Shown: in pieces, positions 22,952 through 31,059 of the stretch
How positions within the stretch are numbered: the stretch's first letter is position 1
How the letters are laid out: each line of letters starts with the position of its first letter
Assembly (NCBI RefSeq): GCF_030146175.1
Contig: NZ_JASLCE010000114.1
Location: 1-34,517, forward strand
Source: Flavobacterium sp.
GTDB taxonomy: Bacteria; Bacteroidota; Bacteroidia; Flavobacteriales; Flavobacteriaceae
Direction: 5' to 3'
Length of the DNA stretch: 34,517 nt
The notes under the pieces: generated by a model
The model's database searches: none
Told to the model about the DNA's origin: nothing
Seen by the model: the letters and a program-made list of their open reading frames with translations, nothing else
Made by a program: the position numbers and the translations under genes

Positions 22952-23659
22952 ATGAAATACAAAAGAATTCTTTTGAAACTAAGTGGTGAAGCTTTAATGG
23001 GAGAACGCCAATATGGTATTGATCCGAAAAGGTTAGCCGAATATGCTGCTGAAATCAAACAAATCCATGACAAAGGTGTTGAAATCGCTGTTGTTATCGG
23101 AGGTGGAAATATTTTCAGAGGTGTAGCCGGAGCCAGTAACGGAATGGATAGAGTTCAGGGGGATTATATGGGAATGCTGGCGACCGTTATCAACGGAATG
23201 GCGCTACAAGGCGCTTTGGAAGAAGCCGGAATGCAAACCCGTTTACAAACTGCTTTGAAAATTGAGGCTATTGCCGAACCGTATATCAAAAGAAGAGCGG
23301 TACGTCATCTTGAAAAAGGACGAATCGTAATCTTCGGTGCCGGAACCGGTAACCCGTATTTTACAACCGATACCGCAGCTGTTTTAAGAGGTGTGGAAAT
23401 TAATGCCGATGTAATCCTGAAAGGTACCCGCGTAGACGGTGTATATACTGCCGATCCGGAAAAAGATGCCAATGCCGTGAAATTCGATTATATTTCTTTT
23501 GACGATGTATTGAAAAAAGGATTGAATGTAATGGACACTACCGCTTTCACGTTAAGTCAGGAAAACGAATTGCCAATTATTGTTTTCGACATGAACAAAG
23601 AAGGTAATTTATTAAAAGTTTGTGAAGGAGAAACTGTTGGAACAACAGTAAATATTTAA
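22952..23659 (+). CDS. pyrH: Uridylate kinase (UMP kinase)
   Basis: 235 aa. It phosphorylates UMP to UDP, feeding all pyrimidine nucleotides; bacterial hexameric form unrelated to the eukaryotic enzyme. Seen from the N terminus: [15 protein letters not shown], the GGGNIFRG phosphate-binding loop near residue 52, [16 protein letters not shown] near 71, [16 protein letters not shown] near 131, and [17 protein letters not shown] near 155. The end, [18 protein letters not shown], is the classic C terminus. It is followed by frr after 24 nt, the widespread pyrH-frr pair. Its promoter element TATATTTG is 21 nt upstream. Confidence 0.97.
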   Translation: MKYKRILLKLSGEALMGERQYGIDPKRLAEYAAEIKQIHDKGVEIAVVIGGGNIFRGVAGASNGMDRVQGDYMGMLATVINGMALQGALEEAGMQTRLQTALKIEAIAEPYIKRRAVRHLEKGRIVIFGAGTGNPYFTTDTAAVLRGVEINADVILKGTRVDGVYTADPEKDANAVKFDYISFDDVLKKGLNVMDTTAFTLSQENELPIIVFDMNKEGNLLKVCEGETVGTTVNI

Positions 23660-23683
23660 TTTTGAATTATAAAAATTAGTATC

Positions 23684-24247
23684 ATGACCGAAGAAATTAA
23701 TTTTATTTTAGATAGTACAAAAGAATCCATGAACGGTTCTATGGATCACCTTGAAAAAGCATTTCTGAACATCCGTGCCGGAAAAGCAACACCTCAGATG
23801 TTAGGTGGTGTTTTTGTAGATTATTACGGATCTCAGACGCCACTTTCGCAGGTTGCCAATGTAAATACACCGGATGCGCGTACGATTACCGTTACGCCAT
23901 GGGAGAAAAACATGTTACAGCCTATCGAAAAAGCGATTATGATTGCCAATCTTGGTTTTAATCCGATGAATAATGGTGACAATATCATCATCAGCGTTCC
24001 TGCACTAACCGAAGAGCGTCGTCGCGACCTGGTAAAACAAGCAAAAGCAGAAGCGGAAGATGCCAAAATCAGTATCCGAAATTCCCGTAAAGAAGCGAAT
24101 ACCGATATCAAAAAATTAGAAAAAGACGGAACGTCCGAGGATATCTGTAAAAGTGCCGAAGAAGACGTTCAGAAATTAACGGACATTTACATTAAAAAGA
24201 TTGACGAGGCTTTGGTTGCAAAAGAAGCCGAAATCATGAAAGTATAA
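23684..24247 (+). CDS. frr: Ribosome recycling factor
   Basis: 187 aa, standard length. With EF-G it splits the 70S ribosome after termination. The three-helix bundle and hinge are visible: the N-terminal MDHLEKAFLNIRAGKATPQML, then YYGSQTPLSQVANVNTPDARTI near 50, PWEKNMLQPIEKAI near 72, and the charged C-terminal helix (RRDLVKQAKAEAEDAKISIRN, then KKLEKDGTSEDICKSAEEDVQKLTD). Co-transcribed with pyrH and followed by a terminator. Confidence 0.97.
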   Translation: MTEEINFILDSTKESMNGSMDHLEKAFLNIRAGKATPQMLGGVFVDYYGSQTPLSQVANVNTPDARTITVTPWEKNMLQPIEKAIMIANLGFNPMNNGDNIIISVPALTEERRRDLVKQAKAEAEDAKISIRNSRKEANTDIKKLEKDGTSEDICKSAEEDVQKLTDIYIKKIDEALVAKEAEIMKV

Positions 24248-24252
24248 GTAAA

Positions 24253-24277
24253 AGATCCGCTCAACAGCGGATTTTTT
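24253..24277 (+). terminator. Rho-independent terminator of pyrH-frr
   Basis: ATCCGCT (24255-24261) pairs with AGCGGAT (24266-24272) over a CAAC loop, followed by a T run. Confidence 0.85.
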
Positions 24278-24350
24278 ATTAGAACGGATTTGCAAACCTA
24301 TTTTCATTTTAAATTAAAATAAGAAGCTATCTTTTTGACAGGCTTTTTAT

Positions 24351-24358
24351 TACCTTTG
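24351..24358 (+). promoter_or_regulatory. -7 element (TACCTTTG) of asnS
   Basis: Exact TAnnTTTG, 51 nt before the ATG at 24410 and downstream of the TTG at 24335, which it rules out as a start. Confidence 0.6.
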
Positions 24359-24409
24359 CGGGCATTGCAAATTTTTTTTTCACTTAAAATCAATATAAAA
24401 ATCATTACA

Positions 24410-25843
24410 ATGAAGCACACTAAAGTTAAGGACCTGCTAAACGGTACGAAGACATTGCATGAAGTAAAAGCAAAAGGTTGGGTTAGAACATTTAGAAATA
24501 ATCAGTTTATCGCGTTGAATGACGGTTCTACGATAAATAATATTCAGTGTGTTGTTGATTTTGAAAATACTCCGGATGACATCCTAAAACGAATCACAAC
24601 CGGTGCAGCTGTGAGTGTTACCGGTACATTGGTAGAAAGTCAGGGTGCGGGACAAACGGTGGAAATCCAGGTAACCAAACTGGAAATCTTAGGTGATTCC
24701 GATCCGGAAAAATACCCGATGCAACCGAAAAAACACTCGTTGGAGTTTTTACGTGAAAATGCCCATTTACGAATCCGAACCAATGCATTCGGAGCGATTA
24801 TGCGCGTACGTTCGACTTTATCATTTGCCGTACACCAATATTTCCAGGAAAAAGGATTTTTCTATGTAAATACGCCTATCATCACCGGATCGGATGCTGA
24901 AGGTGCCGGAGAAATGTTCCGCGTTACCGCATTGCCTTTCGACGGTACGCCAAGAACGGAAGAAGGTCAGGTTAACTTTAAAGAAGATTTCTTCGGAAAG
25001 GAAACCAATTTAACCGTATCCGGTCAGTTGGAAGGAGAAACCTATGCGATGGCTTTAGGTCAGATTTATACTTTCGGACCAACTTTCAGAGCTGAAAATT
25101 CGAATACTTCACGCCATTTGGCCGAGTTCTGGATGATCGAACCGGAAGTAGCGTTTAACAACCTGGCAGATAACATGGATCTGGCCGAAGATTTTATCAA
25201 ATATGTGATCAAATATACGGTAGACAAATGTGGTGATGATCTGAAATTCTTAGAGCAACGTTTACTGGATGAGGAGAAATCAAAACCACAGGCCGAAAGA
25301 AGCGAAATGCCGTTATTGGAAAAATTAAGCTTTGTAATGGACAATAACTTCAAACGCGTAAGCTATACGGAAGCTATTGATATCCTGAAAAGCTCCAAAC
25401 CAAATAAAAACAAAAAATTCAACTATATCATCGACGAATGGGGTGCCGATTTACAAAGTGAGCACGAGCGTTACCTTGTAGAGAAACACTTTAAATGTCC
25501 GGTAATTTTATTTGATTACCCGGCAAAAATAAAAGCATTCTATATGCGTTTGAACGAAGATGGAAAAACGGTTCGCGCTATGGACATCCTATTCCCTGGA
25601 ATCGGAGAAATCGTAGGTGGATCACAACGGGAAGAGCGTCTGGATGTCTTATTACAAAAGATCGCCGACCTTGGAATCGATGAAAAAGAATTGTGGTGGT
25701 ATCTGGATACCCGTCGCTTCGGAACGGCCGTTCACAGTGGTTTCGGACTTGGTTTCGAAAGACTGGTATTGTTCGTAACCGGAATGTCAAATATCCGTGA
25801 TGTAATTCCATTCCCAAGAACTCCGCAAAACGCTGAATTCTAA
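24410..25843 (+). CDS. asnS: Asparaginyl-tRNA synthetase (AsnRS)
   Basis: 477 aa from the ATG at 24410; the longer frame to a TTG at 24335 begins upstream of the promoter element and is rejected. It charges tRNA-Asn. An OB-fold anticodon-binding domain covers the first ~100 residues ([21 protein letters not shown]). Class II motif 1 is around [21 protein letters not shown], motif 2 is [21 protein letters not shown] near 225, and motif 3 is [15 protein letters not shown] near the end. The AsnRS-specific [22 protein letters not shown] separates it from AspRS. Own promoter; no clear terminator after it. Confidence 0.95.
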   Translation: MKHTKVKDLLNGTKTLHEVKAKGWVRTFRNNQFIALNDGSTINNIQCVVDFENTPDDILKRITTGAAVSVTGTLVESQGAGQTVEIQVTKLEILGDSDPEKYPMQPKKHSLEFLRENAHLRIRTNAFGAIMRVRSTLSFAVHQYFQEKGFFYVNTPIITGSDAEGAGEMFRVTALPFDGTPRTEEGQVNFKEDFFGKETNLTVSGQLEGETYAMALGQIYTFGPTFRAENSNTSRHLAEFWMIEPEVAFNNLADNMDLAEDFIKYVIKYTVDKCGDDLKFLEQRLLDEEKSKPQAERSEMPLLEKLSFVMDNNFKRVSYTEAIDILKSSKPNKNKKFNYIIDEWGADLQSEHERYLVEKHFKCPVILFDYPAKIKAFYMRLNEDGKTVRAMDILFPGIGEIVGGSQREERLDVLLQKIADLGIDEKELWWYLDTRRFGTAVHSGFGLGFERLVLFVTGMSNIRDVIPFPRTPQNAEF

Positions 25844-25924
25844 TTCTGGAATCGTTTATCAGTCAGGTCACACTGAAAATGTGTTAATTTCGGTTTCACA
25901 TCGCAGTACCTGCTAAACTTATAC

Positions 25925-25977
25925 TAACCTTTGCCGAATTTTTTTTATTTTTGAAAATAATAATTTGGCAAAGGTTA
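25925..25977. repeat. Long imperfect inverted repeat upstream of rpoN
   Basis: Arms of 16 nt (25925-25940, TAACCTTTGCCGAATT; 25962-25977, AATTTGGCAAAGGTTA) pair with one mismatch. The 21-nt interior can pair further (TTATTTT with AAAATAA), making a near-continuous hairpin. A promoter-like TATTTTTG (25946-25953) lies at its tip. No T run follows, so it is not a classical terminator. Confidence 0.7.
25946..25953 (+). promoter_or_regulatory. -7 element (TATTTTTG) of rpoN, within the inverted repeat
   Basis: Exact TAnnTTTG, 85 nt before the rpoN ATG. The resulting leader includes the right arm of the inverted repeat and a second small hairpin, AGCTGT / ACAGCT (25987-25992, 25998-26003). Confidence 0.45.
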
Positions 25978-26038
25978 CTTTATTATAGCTGTATCCCACA
26001 GCTCTGGATTAACCCAAAACCGAATACACAATACAAAA

Positions 26039-27502
26039 ATGCTTAAACAACATTTACAGCTCAAATTATCGCAAAAGCTATCGCCTCAGCAAATCCAACT
26101 GATGAAGTTGATTCAATTGCCTACACAGGCTTTTGAACAACGTCTTAAGGAAGAACTTGTGGAAAATCCGGCTTTGGAAACCGGAAAAGAGGATACTTTG
26201 GAGCATGATGATTATGAAGATGATAGCTATGACGAATACGACGATTATGACAACGAACGCATTGATGCCGACGAGATCAATATCGACGAGTATTTGAGTA
26301 ACGATGAAACGCCCGATTATAAATTACAAGCCAATAATTATAGCGACGACGATGAAGATCGCAGTCTTCCGTTTGCCGCACCGGTGAGTTTTCATCAGGA
26401 TTTAATCAACCAGTTGAATACGTTTATTCTTTCCGACAGCGAACGCGAAATTGCCGAGTTTTTAGTTGGAAGTATTGATGATATGGGATATATCCGACGT
26501 GATATTCAGGATATCGTAGACGATATGGCTTTTACGCAGGGAATTTATACCGACGAGCAAAATGTGGAGCGCATTCTAAATATTATCCATGAATTGGAAC
26601 CGTCGGGTGTTGGCGCGCGCGATCTACAGGAATGTTTGTTATTACAACTTCGCCATAAAACGCCAACCGAAGCCATCGAACTTGCGATCGACATACTCGA
26701 AAACCAGTTTGATGCGTTTACCAAAAAACATTACGACAAATTACTTCAGAAATACGATATCTCGCAGGAACAACTCCGCAAGGCGATCGACGAAATTGAA
26801 AAACTAAACCCGAAACCGGGTGGTTCGTTCGATACGAATTCCCGTACCGTAGAACATGTGGTTCCGGATTTTTCGATCCGCCTGATCGACGGTGAACTGG
26901 AGCTTTCCCTAAACGGAAGAAATGCACCGGAATTACACGTTTCCAAAGATTATCAGGAAATGCTGCAAACCTATAAGGAATCGCGTGAAAAATCGAATTC
27001 CCAAAAAGATGCCGTGCAGTTTATCAAACAAAAACTGGATTCGGCCAAATGGTTTATCGACGCCATCAAACAGCGTAACGAAACCTTATTTGTGACGATG
27101 AACGCGATCATGCATTACCAACAGGAATATTTTCTTGATGGTGATGAAACCAAGCTAAAACCGATGATCTTAAAAGACATCGCTGATATGGTTGGTTTGG
27201 ATATTTCGACCGTTTCCCGTGTGGCCAACAGTAAATATGTTGAAACACCTTACGGCACAAAACTGATCAAGGAATTCTTTTCGGAAGCAATGAAAAACGA
27301 TCAGGGTGAAGATGTTTCGACCATCGAAATCAAAAAGATTTTGCAGAATGTAATCGAAGAGGAAGACAAAAGTAAGCCACTTCCAGACGATAAACTGGCG
27401 GAAATATTAAAAGAAAAAGGCTATCCGATTGCCCGAAGAACGATTGCCAAATACCGCGAACAACTGGATATTCCGGTAGCGCGTATGCGAAAAAAAATAT
27501 AA
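26039..27502 (+). CDS. rpoN: RNA polymerase sigma-54 factor
   Basis: 487 aa. It directs RNA polymerase to -24/-12 promoters, which require AAA+ activators. Region I is glutamine- and leucine-rich (LKQHLQLKLSQKLSPQQIQLMKLIQ, residues 2-26), region II is acidic (roughly 50-100), and region III has the core-binding part, the HTH (MVGLDISTVSRVANSKYVETPYG) and the RpoN box, ARRTIAKYREQLDIP, at residues 465-479. No AAA+ activator lies nearby. The leader is unusually structured. A PAP2-like gene follows after a 27-nt gap and is likely co-transcribed. Confidence 0.96.
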   Translation: MLKQHLQLKLSQKLSPQQIQLMKLIQLPTQAFEQRLKEELVENPALETGKEDTLEHDDYEDDSYDEYDDYDNERIDADEINIDEYLSNDETPDYKLQANNYSDDDEDRSLPFAAPVSFHQDLINQLNTFILSDSEREIAEFLVGSIDDMGYIRRDIQDIVDDMAFTQGIYTDEQNVERILNIIHELEPSGVGARDLQECLLLQLRHKTPTEAIELAIDILENQFDAFTKKHYDKLLQKYDISQEQLRKAIDEIEKLNPKPGGSFDTNSRTVEHVVPDFSIRLIDGELELSLNGRNAPELHVSKDYQEMLQTYKESREKSNSQKDAVQFIKQKLDSAKWFIDAIKQRNETLFVTMNAIMHYQQEYFLDGDETKLKPMILKDIADMVGLDISTVSRVANSKYVETPYGTKLIKEFFSEAMKNDQGEDVSTIEIKKILQNVIEEEDKSKPLPDDKLAEILKEKGYPIARRTIAKYREQLDIPVARMRKKI

Positions 27503-27529
27503 TTGCCCGTCATAAAACCAAGCGACACC

Positions 27530-28144
27530 ATGGATTTCAAAAAGATTTTCCCGTTATTTTCTTATTTGTTACATCCGCTGTTTATTTCGGTTTATGCCGC
27601 GTTGTTTTATTTTTTTGTTACCCGGAATTATTTTTATCCGCATGAAATCTACCTGATCCTGTTTCAGGTGGTTATTCTGACGTTATTTTTACCGGTGTCG
27701 ACTTATTTTCTATTAAAATCACTCGGATTAATCCGTTCGGGGATTATGTTATCGGAGAAAAAAGAGCGTCGCTTACCTCTGGCTTTTCAGGCTATGTTTT
27801 TTCTGGTACTGATCGAACATTCGCTTACAATGCTTCCGATACCGGAGTTGTATTTTTTCTTTTTGGGCGCTTTGATCAGTTCAGTTATCGCTTTAGTCCT
27901 ACTACTCTTCCATTTTAAAGCCAGTTTGCATATGGTTGGCATTGTTGGCATAACTCTTTTTATCATTGGGATTTCGATGCATTACCATATCCGGTTTGTA
28001 AACCTGATTGCTTTTTCGATATGCAGTATCGGAATTGTCGCGTCGTCCCGTTTGTATATGAACGCCCATTCGATGAAAGAGATTGTCATCGGAATACTGG
28101 TTGGCGCTTTACCGCAAATCGGATTGTGGTATTTCTGGTTATAG
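27530..28144 (+). CDS. PAP2-like membrane protein
   Basis: 204 aa from the ATG at 27530; a TTG directly after the rpoN stop (27503) would add nine residues and is less likely. Five to six hydrophobic segments are visible. The conserved H134 in KASLH (130-134) and R174/H180 in SRLYMNAH align with the second and third motifs of the PAP2 phosphatase superfamily; the first motif (KxxxxxxRP) is replaced or absent, though KKERRLPLAF near residue 80 is a candidate. If active, it would dephosphorylate a lipid phosphate; it may be a pseudo-enzyme. Co-transcribed with rpoN by position. It ends 6 bp inside the convergent porin-family gene. Confidence 0.7.
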   Translation: MDFKKIFPLFSYLLHPLFISVYAALFYFFVTRNYFYPHEIYLILFQVVILTLFLPVSTYFLLKSLGLIRSGIMLSEKKERRLPLAFQAMFFLVLIEHSLTMLPIPELYFFFLGALISSVIALVLLLFHFKASLHMVGIVGITLFIIGISMHYHIRFVNLIAFSICSIGIVASSRLYMNAHSMKEIVIGILVGALPQIGLWYFWL

Positions 28145-28843
28145 AATGTAGAAAATCACCAGAAAGCTAAAAACATTCATTTTAATTCTTTCACCATCGA
28201 TCTCACCCGATTTAAACAATGGGTTTAATCCATAATACGCGTAAGCATTAAACGTATTATATCCAATTCCAACATAAGGTCCGTATTGGATTTTATTCAG
28301 ATCGGAATTATTAAATACTTTGATTTTTTCGGTACTTCCGGTATACACCGATTTACTATAGAGCAGGTAACTAAACTTAAATCCGGAATAGATCCTCCAG
28401 AATTTATGACTTTCCGGTGTCGATGTACGCCAACGCACTTCTATCGGAATGTCCAGATAATGCATTTCCAGTTTATTTTTTTCGAAATCGGAACTGATGG
28501 AGTAATTGGCAATACCGTCTATTTCTTCAATTTTCATGTTTTGACGAAGACTGTTAAATGAATAACCAATACCCGGCGCTATGGCAAAAGTACGTTTATC
28601 GTTTAGTGGAATATCGCGGAGAATACCGGCACTAAGTCCCAGTGAAAAAGAGTTTTGCGAAAAGCCACGCGGACTGTTTCGCACTAAATTATAAGCAATA
28701 CTGATATAAAACTGATCTTCCCGGTATAGCGAGTCTACTACGACAACTTTCTTTTCTTCTTCTTTTTTGACCGTTTCTTCGGTTTGCGCCCAAAGACCAA
28801 CGGGAAGGATTAATAAGAGATATAGCAGGCCAACTTTAATCAT
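28139..28843 (-). CDS. Porin-family outer membrane beta-barrel protein
   Basis: 234 aa. Residues 1-19 are a Sec signal peptide (ending LWAQ). After a charged linker (EETVKKEEEKKVVVVDS) comes a beta-barrel domain with alternating hydrophobic and polar strands and repeated aromatic ends: FYISIAYNLV, FSLGLSAGILRD, FAIAPGIGYSFNSL, MHYLDIPIEVRW, WRIYSGFKFSYLL, YGPYVGIGYNTFNAYAYYGLNPLF, and MNVFSFLVIFYIL ending in a hydrophobic residue typical of barrel insertion. It resembles the OMP_b-brl / PorT-family barrels. It is not SprT, whose usual opening motif is absent. Role unknown. It overlaps the PAP2-like gene tail to tail by 6 bp. No exact TAnnTTTG was found upstream. Confidence 0.82.
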   Translation of the reverse strand: MIKVGLLYLLLILPVGLWAQTEETVKKEEEKKVVVVDSLYREDQFYISIAYNLVRNSPRGFSQNSFSLGLSAGILRDIPLNDKRTFAIAPGIGYSFNSLRQNMKIEEIDGIANYSISSDFEKNKLEMHYLDIPIEVRWRTSTPESHKFWRIYSGFKFSYLLYSKSVYTGSTEKIKVFNNSDLNKIQYGPYVGIGYNTFNAYAYYGLNPLFKSGEIDGERIKMNVFSFLVIFYIL

Positions 28844-28917
28844 ACTTTACTTATTTCTGTACTAAAGTAGTAAAAACTAGCTTTACTTTTATTTATTGTC
28901 CGGAATCTTTTAATCGT

Positions 28918-29592
28918 TTAAATCAGTCCGATCTTTTTGGCTTCTTCGATCAACTCTTTGTCGCCGCCTTTGGAACGCAGCAACTGACTTTTGATATTGG
29001 CTTTACGTTTTTCCAGTGCACTCATCGACAACGGAATATAGTTTGGAAGATCGGCCGTTTTCACACCTTGAGAAATCAACAACAGGATCTGACTATCGAT
29101 CGAATCCCATTTGATGTTTTTCATCATTAGCTCTTTCAAGGCATTGGAAATCGTATGACTGGCAAAGGTTTCGCCTCCGTAAATTTTCTCAAAAACGTTT
29201 GGAAACATTTCAAAGTTGACGTCACATTTCGAAATAAAAGCCTCCGGATTTACCTTGTTCATAATCTTATCGATCAGTACCGGTTCGTTGTGCATCGTTA
29301 ACAGCGCAATTTTACACTTTGGAAATTTCTCGCGAATCAACAGTGCCAAATCCACTCCGGATTCGATGTTCATTTCTTTATAAGGCGGCAAACTAATATC
29401 CAGGTAAGCAAAGTCGATATCCTTTTTTAACCGGGAAAAGTTCATAATAGTCGTATAGGCTGCCGTACAATTATGAGCCGTTGTAAAATTAAGCGTCAGT
29501 TCTTCGGTATTAAATTCGGAAAGCAGGTTGATATAACCATCTAACGTCATTGGATGATCATCTACTAACAGAATATTTATTTCTTTGGCCAT
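28918..29592 (-). CDS. NarL-type response regulator
   Basis: 224 aa. The receiver domain (1-~130) has the acidic pair D11-D12, the phospho-acceptor Asp65 in FAYLDISLPP, Thr in ALLTMHNE near 98 and Lys in AFISKCD near 120, all intact. The output domain (~150-205) is a diverged LuxR-type helix-turn-helix (WDSIDSQILLLISQGVKTADL, then PLSMSALEKRKANIKSQL) lacking the usual LTxRE opening; this form is common in flavobacteria. HisKA_3 kinases are the normal partners, and the TPR kinase at 31060 is the only candidate here. Divergent from the LytTR regulator with an inverted repeat between them; promoter element TAGATTTG at 29610-29617, 17 nt upstream. Confidence 0.88.
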   Translation of the reverse strand: MAKEINILLVDDHPMTLDGYINLLSEFNTEELTLNFTTAHNCTAAYTTIMNFSRLKKDIDFAYLDISLPPYKEMNIESGVDLALLIREKFPKCKIALLTMHNEPVLIDKIMNKVNPEAFISKCDVNFEMFPNVFEKIYGGETFASHTISNALKELMMKNIKWDSIDSQILLLISQGVKTADLPNYIPLSMSALEKRKANIKSQLLRSKGGDKELIEEAKKIGLI

Positions 29593-29609
29593 ACAATTTT
29601 TTTCTATTA

Positions 29610-29617
29610 CAAATCTA
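29610..29617 (-). promoter_or_regulatory. -7 element (TAGATTTG) of the NarL-type regulator
   Basis: Exact TAnnTTTG on the minus strand, 17 nt before the ATG. Confidence 0.55.
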
Positions 29618-29626
29618 ACGAAAAAG

Positions 29627-29641
29627 TACGGAATATCCGTA
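29627..29641. promoter_or_regulatory. Possible operator between divergent regulators
   Basis: Perfect inverted repeat TACGGA-ATA-TCCGTA, 13 nt before the LytTR start and next to the promoter of the opposite gene. Suitable for a dimeric regulator; which one binds is unknown. Confidence 0.4.
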
Positions 29642-29653
29642 AAACAATTTCAG

Positions 29654-30403
29654 ATGAAAGTAATAGCTTGCACTAAAATTAAAGTTGTGCATTATCCGTT
29701 TTTGCTAATCGATGACGATGAGAAGGTAGCCAAGAACATTTTGGAAGTTTTTGAAGATTTTGAAGACTTTCTTTGCCTTGGTGTGATTAAGACTAAAGAA
29801 GAAGCCATTAACCGGATATTGGAATTAAAACCAAAACTGGTGTTCATTGAAATTGCTTCTAAAAAACCGGATTCGGATTTGTCGTTCGCTATTTTATCCG
29901 AACTAAACGAATTTCTGGAAGAATTACCCTATTTTGTGGTACTTACTTCTGATGAAAGTCATGCATTTGAAGCTATTAAAAAAGGGGTTTCGGATTACCT
30001 TTTAAAACCTTTAAGCCAGAGCGAGTTACGAAAATGCCTGCTTCGCTTTCAGAAAAAAAATCCGGTTAAAGAACCAGAAACTATTTGTGTAAAATCGTAC
30101 GGTGATTATCAATTTGTCCATTTAAAAGACATTACGCATTTAAAAGCCGACAATAATACCACCGATATTTACCTTAGCTCCGGTCAGAAAGTGAGTGCCT
30201 ACAAAACGCTAAAACATTTTGAAAGTTTACTTCCTTTCTACTTTCTAAGGGTACACAACAGTTCGATAGTAAATATTAATTATGTTTCCCGTATACATTT
30301 GGGAAAATTGAAATGTTATTTAAATAATAATGAAATTTCCATACCTTTCTCCAAATCGTATAAAGATAACATCGATACCATTATAAGGCGAATTTCATCT
30401 TAG
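29654..30403 (+). CDS. LytTR-family response regulator with atypical receiver
   Basis: 249 aa from the ATG at 29654; the longer frame starts inside the divergent gene. The receiver (~15-130) has an intact acidic cluster D20-D22 in FLLIDDDE, the Thr/Ser position in VVLTSDE and Lys in YLLKPLS, but the expected phospho-acceptor Asp is Glu66 in LVFIEIASK. It may therefore be permanently in an active-like state or signal without phosphorylation. The output domain (~143-245) is LytTR: CVKSYGDYQFVHLKDITHL, LSSGQKVSAYKTLKHFESLL, FLRVHNSSIVNINYVSRI and SIPFSKSYKD. LytTR proteins bind direct repeats upstream of target genes. The next gene downstream is the small lipoprotein at 30701. Confidence 0.88.
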   Translation: MKVIACTKIKVVHYPFLLIDDDEKVAKNILEVFEDFEDFLCLGVIKTKEEAINRILELKPKLVFIEIASKKPDSDLSFAILSELNEFLEELPYFVVLTSDESHAFEAIKKGVSDYLLKPLSQSELRKCLLRFQKKNPVKEPETICVKSYGDYQFVHLKDITHLKADNNTTDIYLSSGQKVSAYKTLKHFESLLPFYFLRVHNSSIVNINYVSRIHLGKLKCYLNNNEISIPFSKSYKDNIDTIIRRISS

Positions 30404-30506
30404 CAAAAACCTATTGTTTACACGTAAAAATGATGCATCCACTAACAAACGCCTTACAACCACTAAATACACGATTAATGATTACCAAAACAGCTTGTTC
30501 CTTATC

Positions 30507-30514
30507 TAATTTTG
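30507..30514 (+). promoter_or_regulatory. -7 element (TAATTTTG) upstream of the small lipoprotein
   Basis: Exact TAnnTTTG, 186 nt before the ATG at 30701. It would give a long leader for such a short gene, containing CTACACCA / TGTTGTAG arms (30646-30667, one mismatch). Confidence 0.35.
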
Positions 30515-30537
30515 TAACTGTAATAATGACGGAACAA

Positions 30538-30551
30538 TTTAAAGCTTTAAA
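30538..30551. promoter_or_regulatory. 14-bp palindrome upstream of the small lipoprotein gene
   Basis: TTTAAAGCTTTAAA, fully self-complementary, about 150 bp before the lipoprotein ATG and 24 nt after a TAATTTTG promoter-like element (30507-30514). It may be a regulator site or chance in A+T-rich DNA. Confidence 0.3.
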
Positions 30552-30700
30552 CAATTACTAAGATGAGGGAACATGGACACATGACATCTTTAGTAATACT
30601 GGTAAGTAATCCCAACTTTCAGCAAAAAAAACAAATCAAATACCACTACACCACAAAAATGTTGTAGCGACCCCATTTCTTAACATTAAAATATTTTTTT

Positions 30701-30952
30701 ATGAAAAAAGCTCTTTTTATTTTGACACTTATCATTGTTGGCGGATTAACATTTTCATGTTCAACGGATGAGTATGATGTAACACAAGAAACCAGTGCCC
30801 GAAAATTCAATACTAATGACGATATGATGCGTGGTACTGCTGCCGATTCTACAAGTATGCTTCCGAGCTATACTCCAAACTCGAATACAGAGCCTATTAG
30901 TCCTAATCTTGACGATAACGGAGGTGGTACACTTAACCCTCCAAAAAGATAA
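30701..30952 (+). CDS. Small lipoprotein of unknown function
   Basis: 83 aa. Residues 1-20 are a lipoprotein signal with the lipobox LTFSC, followed by STDEYDV. The mature part is short, acidic and low in structure (DDMMRGTAADSTSMLPSYTPN), ending DDNGGGTLNPPKR, and I do not recognise a family. Its length suggests a secreted or surface peptide rather than an enzyme. It lies between the LytTR regulator and the TPR kinase and is closed off by the strongest terminator in the window. That isolates its transcript from the kinase. It could be a ligand for the TPR domain of the kinase or a target of the regulators; both are inferences from position. Confidence 0.75.
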   Translation: MKKALFILTLIIVGGLTFSCSTDEYDVTQETSARKFNTNDDMMRGTAADSTSMLPSYTPNSNTEPISPNLDDNGGGTLNPPKR

Positions 30953-30975
30953 TACAAAACGAAACATTTTTTCGG

Positions 30976-31024
30976 CCTAGGCAATATAAGTTGCGATATT
31001 AACTTATATTGCCTAGGTTTTTTA
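30976..31024 (+). terminator. Very strong Rho-independent terminator with a 17-bp perfect stem
   Basis: CCTAGGCAATATAAGTT (30976-30992) pairs perfectly with 31001-31017 over an 8-nt loop, followed by a T run (31018-31024). The longest uninterrupted stem seen in the window. Confidence 0.9.
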
Positions 31025-31027
31025 TAT

Positions 31028-31035
31028 TATTTTTG
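31028..31035 (+). promoter_or_regulatory. -7 element (TATTTTTG) of the TPR kinase
   Basis: Exact TAnnTTTG just after the terminator T run, 24 nt before the TTG start at 31060. Confidence 0.5.
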
Positions 31036-31059
31036 AACAATCCCTAATTCGCAACGATT

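Noticed and set aside
2383..25843. T-box or amino-acid-sensing leaders before the three aminoacyl-tRNA synthetase genes
   Set aside because: tyrS and asnS have short leaders and none shows the T-box sequence; such control is not expected in Bacteroidota.
28139..28843. Assignment of the porin-family gene as the T9SS/gliding gene sprT (porT)
   Set aside because: The conserved opening of SprT after the signal peptide is absent and the usual neighbouring genes are missing; only a general barrel relation can be supported.
30563..30667. 34-codon open frame starting ATG upstream of the small lipoprotein gene
   Set aside because: No supporting motif, poor composition; could be a leader peptide, but nothing in the sequence shows it.
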